A stretch of DNA of 25,222 nt, taken from IMG/VR virus record IMGVR_UViG_3300017745_000054, positions 1 through 25,222 of that record; one strand, written 5' to 3'. Shown here piece by piece: positions 5,919 through 15,900 of this stretch (positions within the stretch are counted from its first letter, which is position 1; each line of letters begins with the position of its first letter). This DNA is from a virus. Below the pieces are notes generated by a model. The model was not told the DNA's origin and ran no database searches. It saw nothing but the letters and a program-made list of their open reading frames with translations. The position numbers and the translations under genes are program-made.

Positions 5919-8900
5919 TGGCAGCAATCAGTCAAGTAATCCCCAATTTACTAGGGGGTGTTAGTCAACAACCCGACCCGCTGAAACTACCGGGTCAGGT
6001 AAGAGAAGCTGAGAATGTCATCCTTGACCCCACCTTTGGTTGTAGGAAACGCCCTCCCACTCAGTTCGTAAACCAACTATCCACTGATGTACCCGAGGGT
6101 GCCAAGTGGTTCAATATCTTCCGTGATCAGAATGAGCGGTATGTGGTCTGCATATATCGCGAGACGTCTTCTACACGTATCCGTGTATGGGAAGCAGATA
6201 CTGGCTCTGAACGTACCGTATCTATTGAAAGTAGTGCTGGTGCTTATCTCGATGTCAGTGCAGCGAGGAAGATCAACCCACTAACTATTAACGACTTCAC
6301 CCTCCTCTGCAATACAGAGAAGCTGGTGACCATGTCTAACAGCACTGTTGACGAGGCTAAGGCTGAAGCTCTTATTGTTATCCAGCAGGTTGCTTACAAC
6401 ACTGCCTACCAAGTTGACTTTTTAAAAGATGGTCAGAACTTGACCCAAGAAAAGGTCTACAAGGCAACCCAGCTAACGGTCAGTCCTGGCTCGTTTGAAG
6501 ATGAGGATGACGACTCCTGCACCTTCCAGGCTAGTGAAACCTTTAGTGAGGATGGGTCCGGTAATAAGCAAGGACTGGGGTTCACTCTTACCACCACGTG
6601 CTCACCGACCTTGGTAACCACAGAGGTCGACGGTGCTTCCTTCCCAACAGCCGTAACAGCATCTATCCCCCAGCCACAGTTGTATTTTACGGCTGCTCAT
6701 GGCAGTGCGGATTCATACGCGCCAGGTTCATACCTATACCAGACTGTCACCACAAGCAATGGCAACTTAACTATAAGAGTTGAGGCTCGTGTTAGTAAGA
6801 AGTTAAATACAGCACTCTCTGGTAATCGTTACGATCTATCTAGTGCAAGTATCTCTTCTTATAACACCAGTAAAACTAACTGGGCTGTTGGTAATGGCGG
6901 TCAACACTCTCAAGGTGGATCGACTGCTACTTACACAGTTTCCTCAGTTGGTGAAGGTCAGGGATCATCAGAGTTCAACTACAAGTCTGTGTATCAGACC
7001 CGTGTGACTCTTAATAACGGCGGCATTGATTGGCGTGTGGGTGACACTGTTTCCGTCACTATGGCTGGTAAGCAGTACACCGTCACGGTGCAGGGAGAAG
7101 ACTTCGGTTACTCCTACGCATCAGAAGCCACTATCTCCTTTACAACGCCTACAGATACTACATCTGGGACGCTGAGAGTTGGTGACATCGTATCTGGCCT
7201 TACAGCCGATATTAACGCCCTTGCTGATTACACAGCTACTCCAGTGGGTAACATCATCCACGTACAACGTACAGATGATCGGGACTTCAACATCCAGACC
7301 CGTGGTGGCACTGTCAACAACGCCCTGTATGGCATTAAGAGCAGCGTCAACGATGTGAGCTTGCTGCCTAATCAGTGTGTTGCTGGTGTCGTGTTGTTGG
7401 TGCGTAACTCTGCAGAGAGTGATGCTGACGATTACTACGTCAAGTTCAAGCCAGCCTCTGGTGATATCCCCGGTCAAGGTGCTTGGGAGGAAACTCACAA
7501 GCCTGGTATCAACACCGACCTGAACCCAGCCACGATGCCCCATGTCATGGTGCGTGAGGCGGACGGTACCTTCACGGTGCGCCCTCTCACCGCTGAGTTT
7601 GATGAGGCCCTGTATTGGGCACCTCGGGATGTAGGCGACGACAACAGCAACCCTGAGCCCTCCTTCGTGGGTCAAACCATCAAGGACCTGTTCTTTTTCC
7701 AGAACCGCTTGGGACTTCTGTCTGAAGACTCTGTAGTGCTGTCACAGCCTGGTGATTACTTCAACATGTTTGTAGGCTCTGCCATCGCTGTAAGTGATGC
7801 TGACCCCATCGACATGGCGGCTAGCTCTACTAAGCCTGCCACCCTCAAGGCTGCCCTAGGTACCCCTAAGGGCTTGCTCCTGTTTGCTGAGAACTCCCAA
7901 TTCCTCCTGTCCACCTCTGATGCTGCCTTCGGACCGTCAACGGTGAAGATGAGCGAGCTGAGTTCTTACAGCTACAGCAGTGAGATCTTGCCTCTAGAGA
8001 CAGGTGTATCGATCATGTTTGCCACTGAGGCAGACACCTTTTCAAAGGTCTATGAGATGGCAGTCGACTCAATCGACAACCGTCCCATCGTCTCTGAGAA
8101 CACTCGAATCGTGCCGGAGTACATCCCACCTGGTCTGACAGTCTCTGCCTCTAGCTCTAATAACTCTCTGGTCATCTTTGGGGACGGCTCCGAAACCCTG
8201 TATACCTTCAAGTTCTTTAATGCTGGTAATGAGCGGAGTCTGGCTGGCTGGTCCAAATGGATCATGCCGGCTCCTGTTGAGTCTGTTGGGTTTGACCATG
8301 ACACCGGCTACCTGGTGCTGCGTAACAACGGCTCTCACGTTCTCTGTAAGTTGGAGATGCTGGACGATCCGCGTACTTCTCCTATCAATGCTTTTGGTAG
8401 AAAGTTTACACCCCGTCTTGACTTCTCTCTCTTTAAATCTCAGACAACTATTGAGGATACGACTGACAGTTCTAAAAAGATTGTCCGCTTTCCCGATGGT
8501 GCATTTGTAGAGAACGCACAGCCCAACATCATCCTTACTCTTGACGGTAACTCTACGCTGTACCGCAGCCCTGAGATTGAAGAAGATGCCACCGGATACT
8601 TCATCACAGTAGATGAAAACCTTGCCGAGGCTGACTTCATTCTTGGTCTAGAGTTTACCATGAAAGTTGTACTACCTTCTTTCTATGTAGTACAAGATAA
8701 GAAAGCTGATCGTAAGAACATCCCTATGATCAATAGGGTCTACATTGACCTCTATTACTCAGGACGCTACGAAGCTAACTTGAGTCGTAAAGGTTATGAC
8801 GACCAGATCATCGACCTGGATGTTACCGACGCTGATATCTACTTTGCAAACGATGCAGCCATTGATGAAGTAACTACCCGTGAGGTCCCGGTGTATTGCC

Positions 8901-9013
8901 GTGGAGATTTCACAACACTCACCATCACAGCTCCTGACCCCCTACCAGCTTCAATCACCTCGTACCGCTGGGAGGGTATGTACAACGACCGAGGCGTATC
9001 CATTATCCAATGA
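5918..9013 (+). CDS. 12: Tail tubular protein B (nozzle), T7 gp12-like
   Basis: 1031 aa, clearly longer than T7 gp12 (794 aa). It builds the hexameric tail nozzle to which the fibres attach and through which DNA leaves. The start (PNLLGGVSQQPDPLKLPGQV, then NVILDPTFGCRKRPPTQFV) is the hallmark of the family, as is the central QTIKDLFFFQNRLGLLSEDS followed by SQPGDYFNMF and AVSDADPIDMAASS. The extra length appears to lie between about residues 170 and 510, a Ser/Thr/Gly-rich beta region (for example NGGIDWRVGDTVSVTMAGKQ) before the conserved core resumes. The C-terminal RYEANLSRKGYDDQ and PVYCRGDFTTLTITAPDPLP segments are also family-like. The end overlaps the next gene by 4 bases (ATGA). Confidence 0.93.
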   Translation: MAAISQVIPNLLGGVSQQPDPLKLPGQVREAENVILDPTFGCRKRPPTQFVNQLSTDVPEGAKWFNIFRDQNERYVVCIYRETSSTRIRVWEADTGSERTVSIESSAGAYLDVSAARKINPLTINDFTLLCNTEKLVTMSNSTVDEAKAEALIVIQQVAYNTAYQVDFLKDGQNLTQEKVYKATQLTVSPGSFEDEDDDSCTFQASETFSEDGSGNKQGLGFTLTTTCSPTLVTTEVDGASFPTAVTASIPQPQLYFTAAHGSADSYAPGSYLYQTVTTSNGNLTIRVEARVSKKLNTALSGNRYDLSSASISSYNTSKTNWAVGNGGQHSQGGSTATYTVSSVGEGQGSSEFNYKSVYQTRVTLNNGGIDWRVGDTVSVTMAGKQYTVTVQGEDFGYSYASEATISFTTPTDTTSGTLRVGDIVSGLTADINALADYTATPVGNIIHVQRTDDRDFNIQTRGGTVNNALYGIKSSVNDVSLLPNQCVAGVVLLVRNSAESDADDYYVKFKPASGDIPGQGAWEETHKPGINTDLNPATMPHVMVREADGTFTVRPLTAEFDEALYWAPRDVGDDNSNPEPSFVGQTIKDLFFFQNRLGLLSEDSVVLSQPGDYFNMFVGSAIAVSDADPIDMAASSTKPATLKAALGTPKGLLLFAENSQFLLSTSDAAFGPSTVKMSELSSYSYSSEILPLETGVSIMFATEADTFSKVYEMAVDSIDNRPIVSENTRIVPEYIPPGLTVSASSSNNSLVIFGDGSETLYTFKFFNAGNERSLAGWSKWIMPAPVESVGFDHDTGYLVLRNNGSHVLCKLEMLDDPRTSPINAFGRKFTPRLDFSLFKSQTTIEDTTDSSKKIVRFPDGAFVENAQPNIILTLDGNSTLYRSPEIEEDATGYFITVDENLAEADFILGLEFTMKVVLPSFYVVQDKKADRKNIPMINRVYIDLYYSGRYEANLSRKGYDDQIIDLDVTDADIYFANDAAIDEVTTREVPVYCRGDFTTLTITAPDPLPASITSYRWEGMYNDRGVSIIQ

Positions 9014-9465
9014 ACCACTACCGACCGGCCACCTTTAAGGATGGTCTGGTGGTTCTTAACCATTTACGACCAGAAGATAAAGCCGAAGTATTGGGCATGG
9101 GGCTATCAATGCTCCATGTCCCTTTTGGTGTTCTGGCTAGTGACCATGCTACCTATTTTTACGGTGAAAATGGTCAACCAGCCGGCATTGCTGGCATCGT
9201 CAGGTTAAGTCCCACCGAGGGTCAGATATGGATGCTTTGCACTCCTCTGATCACTACCAAACCTATCACTTTTGTGCGACAGGCTAAGAAGTGGCTGAGC
9301 AGTGTTGAGCGGGAGTATTCACTCCTGTGGAACTATGCAGACGCACGGAACCATGTCCACCACAAATTACTTAAGCACTTAGGTTTCAAGGCCCTACGAA
9401 CCGTACCCACGGGGCCTGAAGCTTTGCCCTACTTAGAAATCGTAAAACTATGTGCGCCCCACTAG
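9010..9465 (+). CDS. 13: Internal virion protein, T7 gp13-like
   Basis: 151 aa, near T7 gp13 (138 aa). gp13 is needed for making infectious virions with a complete tail and core. The best match is the C-terminal part: EYSLLWNYADARNHVHHKLLKHLGF parallels T7 gp13 YDTLWNYVWVGNTSHIRFLKTIGA. The whole chain looks like a degenerate acetyltransferase (GNAT) fold: an N-terminal YRPATFKDGLVVLNHL, a central strand pair (AGIAGIVRL, GQIWMLC) and the terminal LGF segment. Whether it binds acetyl-CoA is unknown and no clear pyrophosphate loop is visible. It overlaps gp12 by 4 bases and gp14 by 16 bases, as expected for the gp12-gp13-gp14 order. Confidence 0.8.
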   Translation: MNHYRPATFKDGLVVLNHLRPEDKAEVLGMGLSMLHVPFGVLASDHATYFYGENGQPAGIAGIVRLSPTEGQIWMLCTPLITTKPITFVRQAKKWLSSVEREYSLLWNYADARNHVHHKLLKHLGFKALRTVPTGPEALPYLEIVKLCAPH

Positions 9466-10262
9466 CCGCAGCAGCCGCTGCAGCGCCTCTACAGGCGGCA
9501 GCTCTTGGTATCTCTGCTGCCACCGCTGTAGCGAGTGTTGGCATGGGAATGATGAGTGCTTCTCAGCAATCAGCTCAAGCCCAAGCCTCGATGAATATGC
9601 AGGCTCGCCAGCAGCAGTTGCAACAGCAACAGCAGCGGCAGTCGATGATGCAGCAGCAACAGTTCCAACATCAACAACAAGTTCAGGCACAGAATCAGCA
9701 ACAGCAGAACTACAACCTGCAGATTGCTCAGACCAATGCCCAGATGCTTAACCAGCATCGCCAACAACAGCAGCAAGTTCTCAACGAACGAGCCAGTATT
9801 ATGGCCCGTCATGAAGCAGATAAGCTTACATATCAGCGAAGTAAAGAGCGCTTTACAGAGCAGAGTCGTCTTAATAATGAGGCTGCGAACCGTTCCTATA
9901 CAGCGGAGCAGGCAAAGATGACTGAAGCCCGTAAGAAGGCTGCCTTTGAGCAACAATCTATCCTTGCTAAATCTATCGGTAATCAAGGTAATATCCTTGC
10001 TGCCGGTCGTACTGGACAGTCTGTTGGTCTTCTGGTTAATGACGTCGAGCGTCAAGCCGGATTTGCCGTGGCTCAAGAGAACGCCATGCTTGATTCCAAG
10101 TATGAAGCTGCTCAGATTGGTATGGACTCTGTGTATTTACAAGCTCAGAGCGCTAACAACCAGGCGGCAAGTCAGGTTGGATTCAACCCTCAAGATCCGT
10201 ATCTACCAAACATGCCGGACGCACCTGCGTTCGTTGATGGAAATACCTTCGCCATTGCCTAA
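9450..10262 (+). CDS. 14: Internal virion protein B, T7 gp14-like, glutamine-rich
   Basis: 270 aa against 196 aa in T7. gp14 belongs to the ejection complex and forms an outer-membrane channel during infection. The N-terminus (MCAPLAAAAAAAPLQAAALG, then ISAATAVASVGMGMMSASQQ) is a hydrophobic Ala/Gly-rich segment fitting membrane insertion. A long Gln-rich tract follows at about residues 50-110, with several runs of four or five Q, then a charged coiled-coil region (about 110-175). The part SIGNQGNILAAGRTGQSVGLLVNDVERQAGFAV is the typical gp14 signature. The gene starts inside gp13 and its stop shares a base with the gp15 ATG. The glutamine expansion accounts for much of the additional length. 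Confidence 0.88.
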   Translation: MCAPLAAAAAAAPLQAAALGISAATAVASVGMGMMSASQQSAQAQASMNMQARQQQLQQQQQRQSMMQQQQFQHQQQVQAQNQQQQNYNLQIAQTNAQMLNQHRQQQQQVLNERASIMARHEADKLTYQRSKERFTEQSRLNNEAANRSYTAEQAKMTEARKKAAFEQQSILAKSIGNQGNILAAGRTGQSVGLLVNDVERQAGFAVAQENAMLDSKYEAAQIGMDSVYLQAQSANNQAASQVGFNPQDPYLPNMPDAPAFVDGNTFAIA

Positions 10263-12913
10263 TGTCACGTATCTATCAATCCCAGCAAGCGGGTAACCGC
10301 TACAAGGGTGCCGATAAGTCTCAGAGATTTGCCCCAGTTCAGGCAGTCAGTGATGAGAAGGCACTCACGCAATACAAGAATGCTCGAATCCAGGACTCCC
10401 AAACAATGGGACGTGAGCTGGTCCGGCAACAAAAACAAGAGAGTCAGGAATTACAGGCCTCTCAGCAGTCAGAAAGAGGTCAACTAGGCCTCGAGCAGTT
10501 GTCAGACAAGCAAGGGCTTGCTTCTGAACAGTTTCAACAAAAGGGTAACCTGGCGTTAGAACAAGGCTTCGAGCGTGGTCAGTTAGGCCTCGAGGCAGCT
10601 CAACAACAGGCTAAAAGTGCAGCAGCATCTGCCCGTACAAAACTAATCGGCACGGCAATCACTGGCCTATTAAGCTTCGCCGGTTCTGCAGTTCAATTCC
10701 AGCAAAGTGTTCAAGATCAAGCAGTAAAAACTGAGATCGAGGATGCACAACTAGAACAAGCTGGCCTTGGTTCCACCTTTGGTGGTATCGAGCCCATCAC
10801 TAACGAGCGCATCGCAGAATCGGCTAATACAGATGCGCTTACTAAGGCTGAATCATCAGCCATAAACAATGTCGTTACGACTGAGTTTGATCCAAATAAT
10901 GCTCTTGATGCACATGCTGCACTTGAGTTAAAGCAGGCCACACTCTGGAAAAAGCTTGAACCAGTCCGTGGTGCCGGTTATGCCGCAACTGCTATGTATG
11001 GCGTTGCTCTCGAGGAGGCTAAAGCTTCCGGTTTGATCCGCCCTGGTGTGGAAGGCCTGGTAGACGCTCAGAACTTCTCTCGTGAGTTTGCTAAGCAATC
11101 TGGCATCCTAGGAGCTCCCCGTGATATTCAACTGGCCTATGCCCGTCAGGCTGCTGCTGCTAACCAGAACATGGTCTCGGCTGTAACTGCAGAGCATAAG
11201 GCCTCAGTGGAGCAAGCTAACCAAGCCACTTGGCAAGGTAACACCTCCAACATCGTGGACTCAGCCAGCGTTCAGGATATCGGCCTAGCCTTTGAAACTA
11301 CTTATCAGGAAGCCAAACACGGCAACATCGGTTTCAATGGTGTTGATGGACGAGCTCTGACTGAAACCAACCTAAAAGAAGTTCTTAGCAACCTCCAGGT
11401 TGACGGTAAGACCGGGCACATCACTGAGCTCCGTAAGCACGTCTACAACTCGGCCACTGGCCGGACGTTGGGTCAAGACTTTGACGACCTATTTGATACT
11501 GCCGAAAGGACTGCACGTAATACATCCATCCAAAACTTCAACCTGAAGTCCAACGAGCAAACTCTGCAGATCAAAGAACAGATTCAGATCTACAACTCCG
11601 ATCCCTCTACAGAATCCAAGCTCGAGGCCATCGAAGGTCTACGCAGTATTGGTTCTATTGAGGCTATTGAGGCTGCTAACCGCCTCGTAGATAAGGGTCT
11701 TAACTATGACCCTGAGATGGTTGTAGAGATGGCTATTAATCCACCTTCACCGTCTGAAGCCAAGATGCTTGTGGACACTGGTGTGATTACAGCAGAGCAG
11801 GCTAAGCCCTATCTGGCATCTCCCGAGCTCAAAGCTGTTCAAGGCTTCCTCAAGGAGATCGATGGCGACCTTGAGAAGGGTATGTATGGACAGGTCAACC
11901 CTTCCAACGTCTCCGCTTCGACTAAGGCTGAAGTGGCTATCCGACATGAAGTATTCATGGAAGAGCTCGAAGGTCTAGTTATGGCTGAGATCAACATTGC
12001 CCCTGATCGTGCTGATAACAAGCAGGAACTATCCCGCTTGATTAATGAAAAGTCTCAGTACTTGCTGAATCAACCTCGCTACGTCCTTGAACAGGATGCA
12101 AAGGCTGGTGCAGTGTTTGGTGCTGGTATGGATAAGGACCGCCGTCTACTGCCTATCACCAATGCTGGTGGTAACCAGGACTTCTCGAAACTTCGTTCTG
12201 AAGACCTATTCAGCAACGGATTCCCTATGTCCGAAATGAATCCAAGCCGTGACCGCTTTATTGCACTTAGCACACTCGAGCGTGATTCACTGGCGATTCT
12301 TCAAGGTAAAGCTCCCTCCGAGCGTACCGCAGGGATCGCACAGCGTCTCGGACTATCCAGTCGTGCATTTGTGGACCAACAGTTGCGTGTAAATGGCATC
12401 ACGCCTTTGAGAGAAATGCAACTGTCGGATCCCATTTTCACTAAGCCAAGTGTGACCGGTACAGATTACGACGCCAGAACAGGCTTCCAAGCTTTGATGG
12501 ACCTCAACGTCCCCCGTAAGGGTGCGGCGTACCTTGCAGGAAACATCCAGCAGGAAAGCTCCTGGGATGGGATGCGTGACTGGGGTCAGGTGAAAAACCC
12601 GACTACCGGCCAGATGGATGGCACCAACCGTAATGGCGGCTTGGTGTCCTGGGCTTCGTGGACTAACAACTCCGCACGCCTTGGACAGATCGAAGCCAAG
12701 TATGGACGCCCTATCGATCAAATAACGGAGTCGGAACAGCTCACTTACATGCTCCAGGAAATGGAGTCGAGCTACCCCCGCTCATACGCGACCTTCATGA
12801 ACCCCAACTCGAGCGAAACAGAGCTGCGGCGAGCTTCGTTCAACTTCTGGGGTTATGGACATCGAGGTGATCGCTTCAACTACGCAACAGCACTCCTTAA
12901 CGGAACGTTCTGA
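10262..12913 (+). CDS. 15: Internal virion protein C, T7 gp15-like, with C-terminal tail-lysozyme-type domain
   Basis: 883 aa against 747 aa in T7. gp15 is an inner core protein that forms a periplasmic tube with gp16 during ejection. The first 130 residues are charged and Gln-rich with the repeated pattern QLGLEQL/LALEQGFERGQLGLEAAQQ, followed by a hydrophobic stretch (LIGTAITGLLSFAGSAVQF). The middle is a long helical region. From about residue 735 the chain changes into a lysozyme-like domain: KGAAYLAGNIQQESSW with E765 as a candidate catalytic glutamate, then GGLVSWASWTNNSARLGQIE, QLTYMLQEME and a terminal FNFWGYGHRGDRFNYATALL. This resembles the phage tail lysozyme family (Phage_lysozyme2). 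In T7 the peptidoglycan-cutting domain is instead at the N-terminus of gp16. An intrinsic terminator follows directly. Confidence 0.85.
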   Translation: MSRIYQSQQAGNRYKGADKSQRFAPVQAVSDEKALTQYKNARIQDSQTMGRELVRQQKQESQELQASQQSERGQLGLEQLSDKQGLASEQFQQKGNLALEQGFERGQLGLEAAQQQAKSAAASARTKLIGTAITGLLSFAGSAVQFQQSVQDQAVKTEIEDAQLEQAGLGSTFGGIEPITNERIAESANTDALTKAESSAINNVVTTEFDPNNALDAHAALELKQATLWKKLEPVRGAGYAATAMYGVALEEAKASGLIRPGVEGLVDAQNFSREFAKQSGILGAPRDIQLAYARQAAAANQNMVSAVTAEHKASVEQANQATWQGNTSNIVDSASVQDIGLAFETTYQEAKHGNIGFNGVDGRALTETNLKEVLSNLQVDGKTGHITELRKHVYNSATGRTLGQDFDDLFDTAERTARNTSIQNFNLKSNEQTLQIKEQIQIYNSDPSTESKLEAIEGLRSIGSIEAIEAANRLVDKGLNYDPEMVVEMAINPPSPSEAKMLVDTGVITAEQAKPYLASPELKAVQGFLKEIDGDLEKGMYGQVNPSNVSASTKAEVAIRHEVFMEELEGLVMAEINIAPDRADNKQELSRLINEKSQYLLNQPRYVLEQDAKAGAVFGAGMDKDRRLLPITNAGGNQDFSKLRSEDLFSNGFPMSEMNPSRDRFIALSTLERDSLAILQGKAPSERTAGIAQRLGLSSRAFVDQQLRVNGITPLREMQLSDPIFTKPSVTGTDYDARTGFQALMDLNVPRKGAAYLAGNIQQESSWDGMRDWGQVKNPTTGQMDGTNRNGGLVSWASWTNNSARLGQIEAKYGRPIDQITESEQLTYMLQEMESSYPRSYATFMNPNSSETELRRASFNFWGYGHRGDRFNYATALLNGTF

Positions 12914-12945
12914 CCGCATGGGTGCGCCTCTGCGGTTTTTTCTTT
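12913..12945 (+). terminator. Intrinsic terminator between gp15 and gp16
   Basis: ACCGCA (12913-12918) pairs with TGCGGT (12931-12936), with an inner GG/CC pair closing a small loop, followed by six T and then CTTT. This is a canonical Rho-independent terminator whose stem begins on the last base of the gp15 stop codon. It would reduce gp16 transcription relative to the upstream genes, unless the phage polymerase reads through. Confidence 0.8.
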
Positions 12946-12953
12946 AATTCTAT

Positions 12954-15900
12954 ATGTCTGATCTTAGTCAGTACTTCTCCTCTGCAACTGAAAATGCAGA
13001 AGGATTCGTAGATACAACTCGGGAACAACAGTTGGACGCCATGGGTATCCAACAGCCCGAGCAAGCTCTAGCAAAAGCCCAGCAACAAGAAAGCGCAGCC
13101 CCTGCTGCTACCCCTGAACAGGAAGAGGAAGAGGGGGGAAACCTCCTCTCCACCATCACGCAAGGCATCGACGGTGTCTTGGGTACCAATCTCAATGAAA
13201 CCCTCGAGCAGAACCGTGAAGCTGCCGAGCCCCAAAGGGAAGCCATCGCACAAGGTGTTGATGATTTCCGTAAGAACCAGCCCGAGCCCGTCAAGGTTGC
13301 TGTAGGTGCTGGTCTGGGTGCTGCTGAATCTATCGGCTCAACCGCCGAAGTTATTGGTGACACGGTAAAGACCTTTGCAGGTCTGGCTGAGGAGTCCGAT
13401 GACGTCTTCTCCAATAAATATGAGTGGGCCAAATGGGACCTAGGCAAAGACGAGTACGGCGCTCAAACGGGCGTTGGAAAGATCGCACAGGGTTTCGCTG
13501 AATTCGGCCTATTGATGGCCGCAACTGGTGGCTTTGGTGGTGCTGCCGCTGGTGCTGGAGTAATCCAAGCCGGTGTGCGTGGTGCTGCCTCTGGTGTTGC
13601 CGCCGACATGATCTCCGCGATGAAAGGTGAAGGCAACCTCTCCAACCTCATCCGTGATCAAGCCCCTGACTGGTACCCCACCTGGCTGACCGCCCTCGCT
13701 GTAGATGACGATGACAACCCTTGGGAGGCTGCTTTTAAGACTGCTCTGGAGGGTGGCGGTATTGGCTTTGTCGCTGATGCTGCTATTGCATACGCCACTG
13801 GCGCTCGTGCTGCACGTGCTGCTGATAAAGCAGGCAAGCCACTTGCTGATCAGGAGAAGGCAGCGGAAGCGGCTTTCTCGGCTAAGCACAAAACTCTGGA
13901 TCTTATCCGTGAGCAACGTATTGAGGATGGCCCGTTAGGACAAGCAGCTCGGGTAAACCCCCGACTTGCTGAACCACTTGCTAACGCAAAGAAGGGTATC
14001 CCCGTCACCTATGACGACGTGGCTAACGCCTTTCCCGAGTACTTCGCTCCTGGTACCCGCGTGCCTGAGCCTAACTTCCATCCCGAGGTGTACAACCGCC
14101 TGAGACGGATGGGTAAGAACGACGGCCTGTCTATCAACCCCTTCACCGGCGAGCAACCTCGCTCCGGAAAGATGGTCGCTATAGATGGCGCTGTCCTTGA
14201 CAACATCACCCCTGAGAACGTCGGTAACTTCATCGCTCTCAACTACGACAAGCTCACCCGCGACGACGTCTTCCTTGGAAGCTGGGTCTCTCAAGAGACT
14301 GGCCAGCCTGTGGTTGAACTAAGTCGCCTGGTTGCTGATCAAGATGAAGCCCTAACGCTCGGCCGTGCTTTTGACCAGGAAGGTGTCTTTGACATCAACC
14401 TGGCTAACTCACGGATGGACGGTGATGGGTACATCTCAACAGGTGGTTCCGATCGCCTGCGTGAAACCAAGGGTGGTCACATTACCCCCGCTACTGATCT
14501 ACCACTGATCAAAGAAGTCAGTGACGCCACTTCTGTGGTACAGGCTCAGCGCACTGCTACTGCTTCTAGTGCTCCTGTGGCTACTGGTTCCTCAATTACC
14601 AAAGCCCAGCTGCATAAGATCGCTACCGCTGTGGGTGATGAGCCTGCTGCACTCCTTAAGCAGATCGCCGATGGCAACCCTGTCGACATCAGCAAGCTCT
14701 CTAAAGCCTCCCGTCAGACTGTTGACGAGGTCGCTCAGGAAGCTGCTAGCGGCATTCAGGAAGCCCTGGGTGGTGGTGGACAGATTGACTTCACCAAGAT
14801 CCTCAAGCAAAAGGTGGGCGACGACGTCCTACTGACCCGTGCTGGCATCGTCCAGGTCCGGGGCCTGATGCAAGAGATGAGCGCTAAGGCTGCTCAGACC
14901 TCTATCTCTATCAAGCGTGCATCTGACGGTGGCAAAGAGTTCCACCACCAGTTCGACGAGATGGTTGACAACTTGAAAGGCCTTCTGGCCGTTCATAAAG
15001 AGTCAGCTAACAGCTACTCCAAGTACCTGAGTACCTACAAGGTCAAGGTGCCTCTCTTGGGTGAGATCGACCTACCTAAGGTCTTCCAACCCGAGACGCC
15101 CGACAGGCTTGCTGCCTCCTTAGTAGATGCAGGTAAGACCCTTGATGAGCTCAAGGCCAAGGTCAAGTCTGGTGATCCCAAGGCCAAGTCTGAAGCGGTA
15201 CGCATCGCGGCTGCTATGGATCTGGCTGGTGGTGACATCACCAAGACCCTGAGCTTTGCCAAGAACGCCCGTCAGCTTGCTGGCCAGGACGCTCTGAGCA
15301 TCATGTACAACTCGATGCTGTCTAGTCCTACCACGCACCTTATTAACGGTATAAGCAACCTGATGCAGGTGACTTATCGCCCCTTGGCCGCTATGGCAGG
15401 CGGTAACGCCAAAACAAAGAAGCAGGCCATTGCTGCTTACTCCGCGTTTTTCTCAAACGTTAATGAGTCATGGGGCCTTGCTGCCAAGGTGTTTGCTGAC
15501 GGATCTAACGTCAAAGGCACCAAAGGCTTCGTCCAGTCTGGTGAAACAACTCAGGCCATCAAACAACTCAGTATCGCTGCTGAAGCTACATCTGACCTGA
15601 ATCAGCAGGCTGCGTCTGGGTGGATGAACACCCTGCATGACATGGCTAACTTCCCGCTCTTCAACTGGCCCAGCAAGATGCTGACCACCAGTGATGAGTT
15701 CTTTAAGGCTTTGGTCTCCCGTATGGAGTTCCAAGCCAAGACTATGGGTGACGCTATCGATGCTGCTGGTACTTCCGGCAAGCCTGTCGAGGACGTCTAC
15801 AAAGAACTACTTGAGAAGACTAAGCAGTACAACTTTGGCAAAGAGTCTGGTGAGATTCTCAATGAAGATCTCCTGGCAGTTGCCAAGGAAGTCACCTTCC

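Noticed and set aside
7121-7675. Reverse-strand open frame of 184 codons inside gp12
   Set aside because: It lies fully within a well-supported gene and its translation has no recognisable domain; it reflects codon usage of the sense strand.
9570-10076. Reverse-strand open frame opposite gp14, rich in leucine
   Set aside because: The leucine runs are the complement of the CAG/CAA glutamine tract of gp14; no independent support.
12968-13447. Reverse-strand open frame of 159 codons inside gp16
   Set aside because: Ser/Ala-rich shadow of the coding strand with no start signal or recognisable motif.
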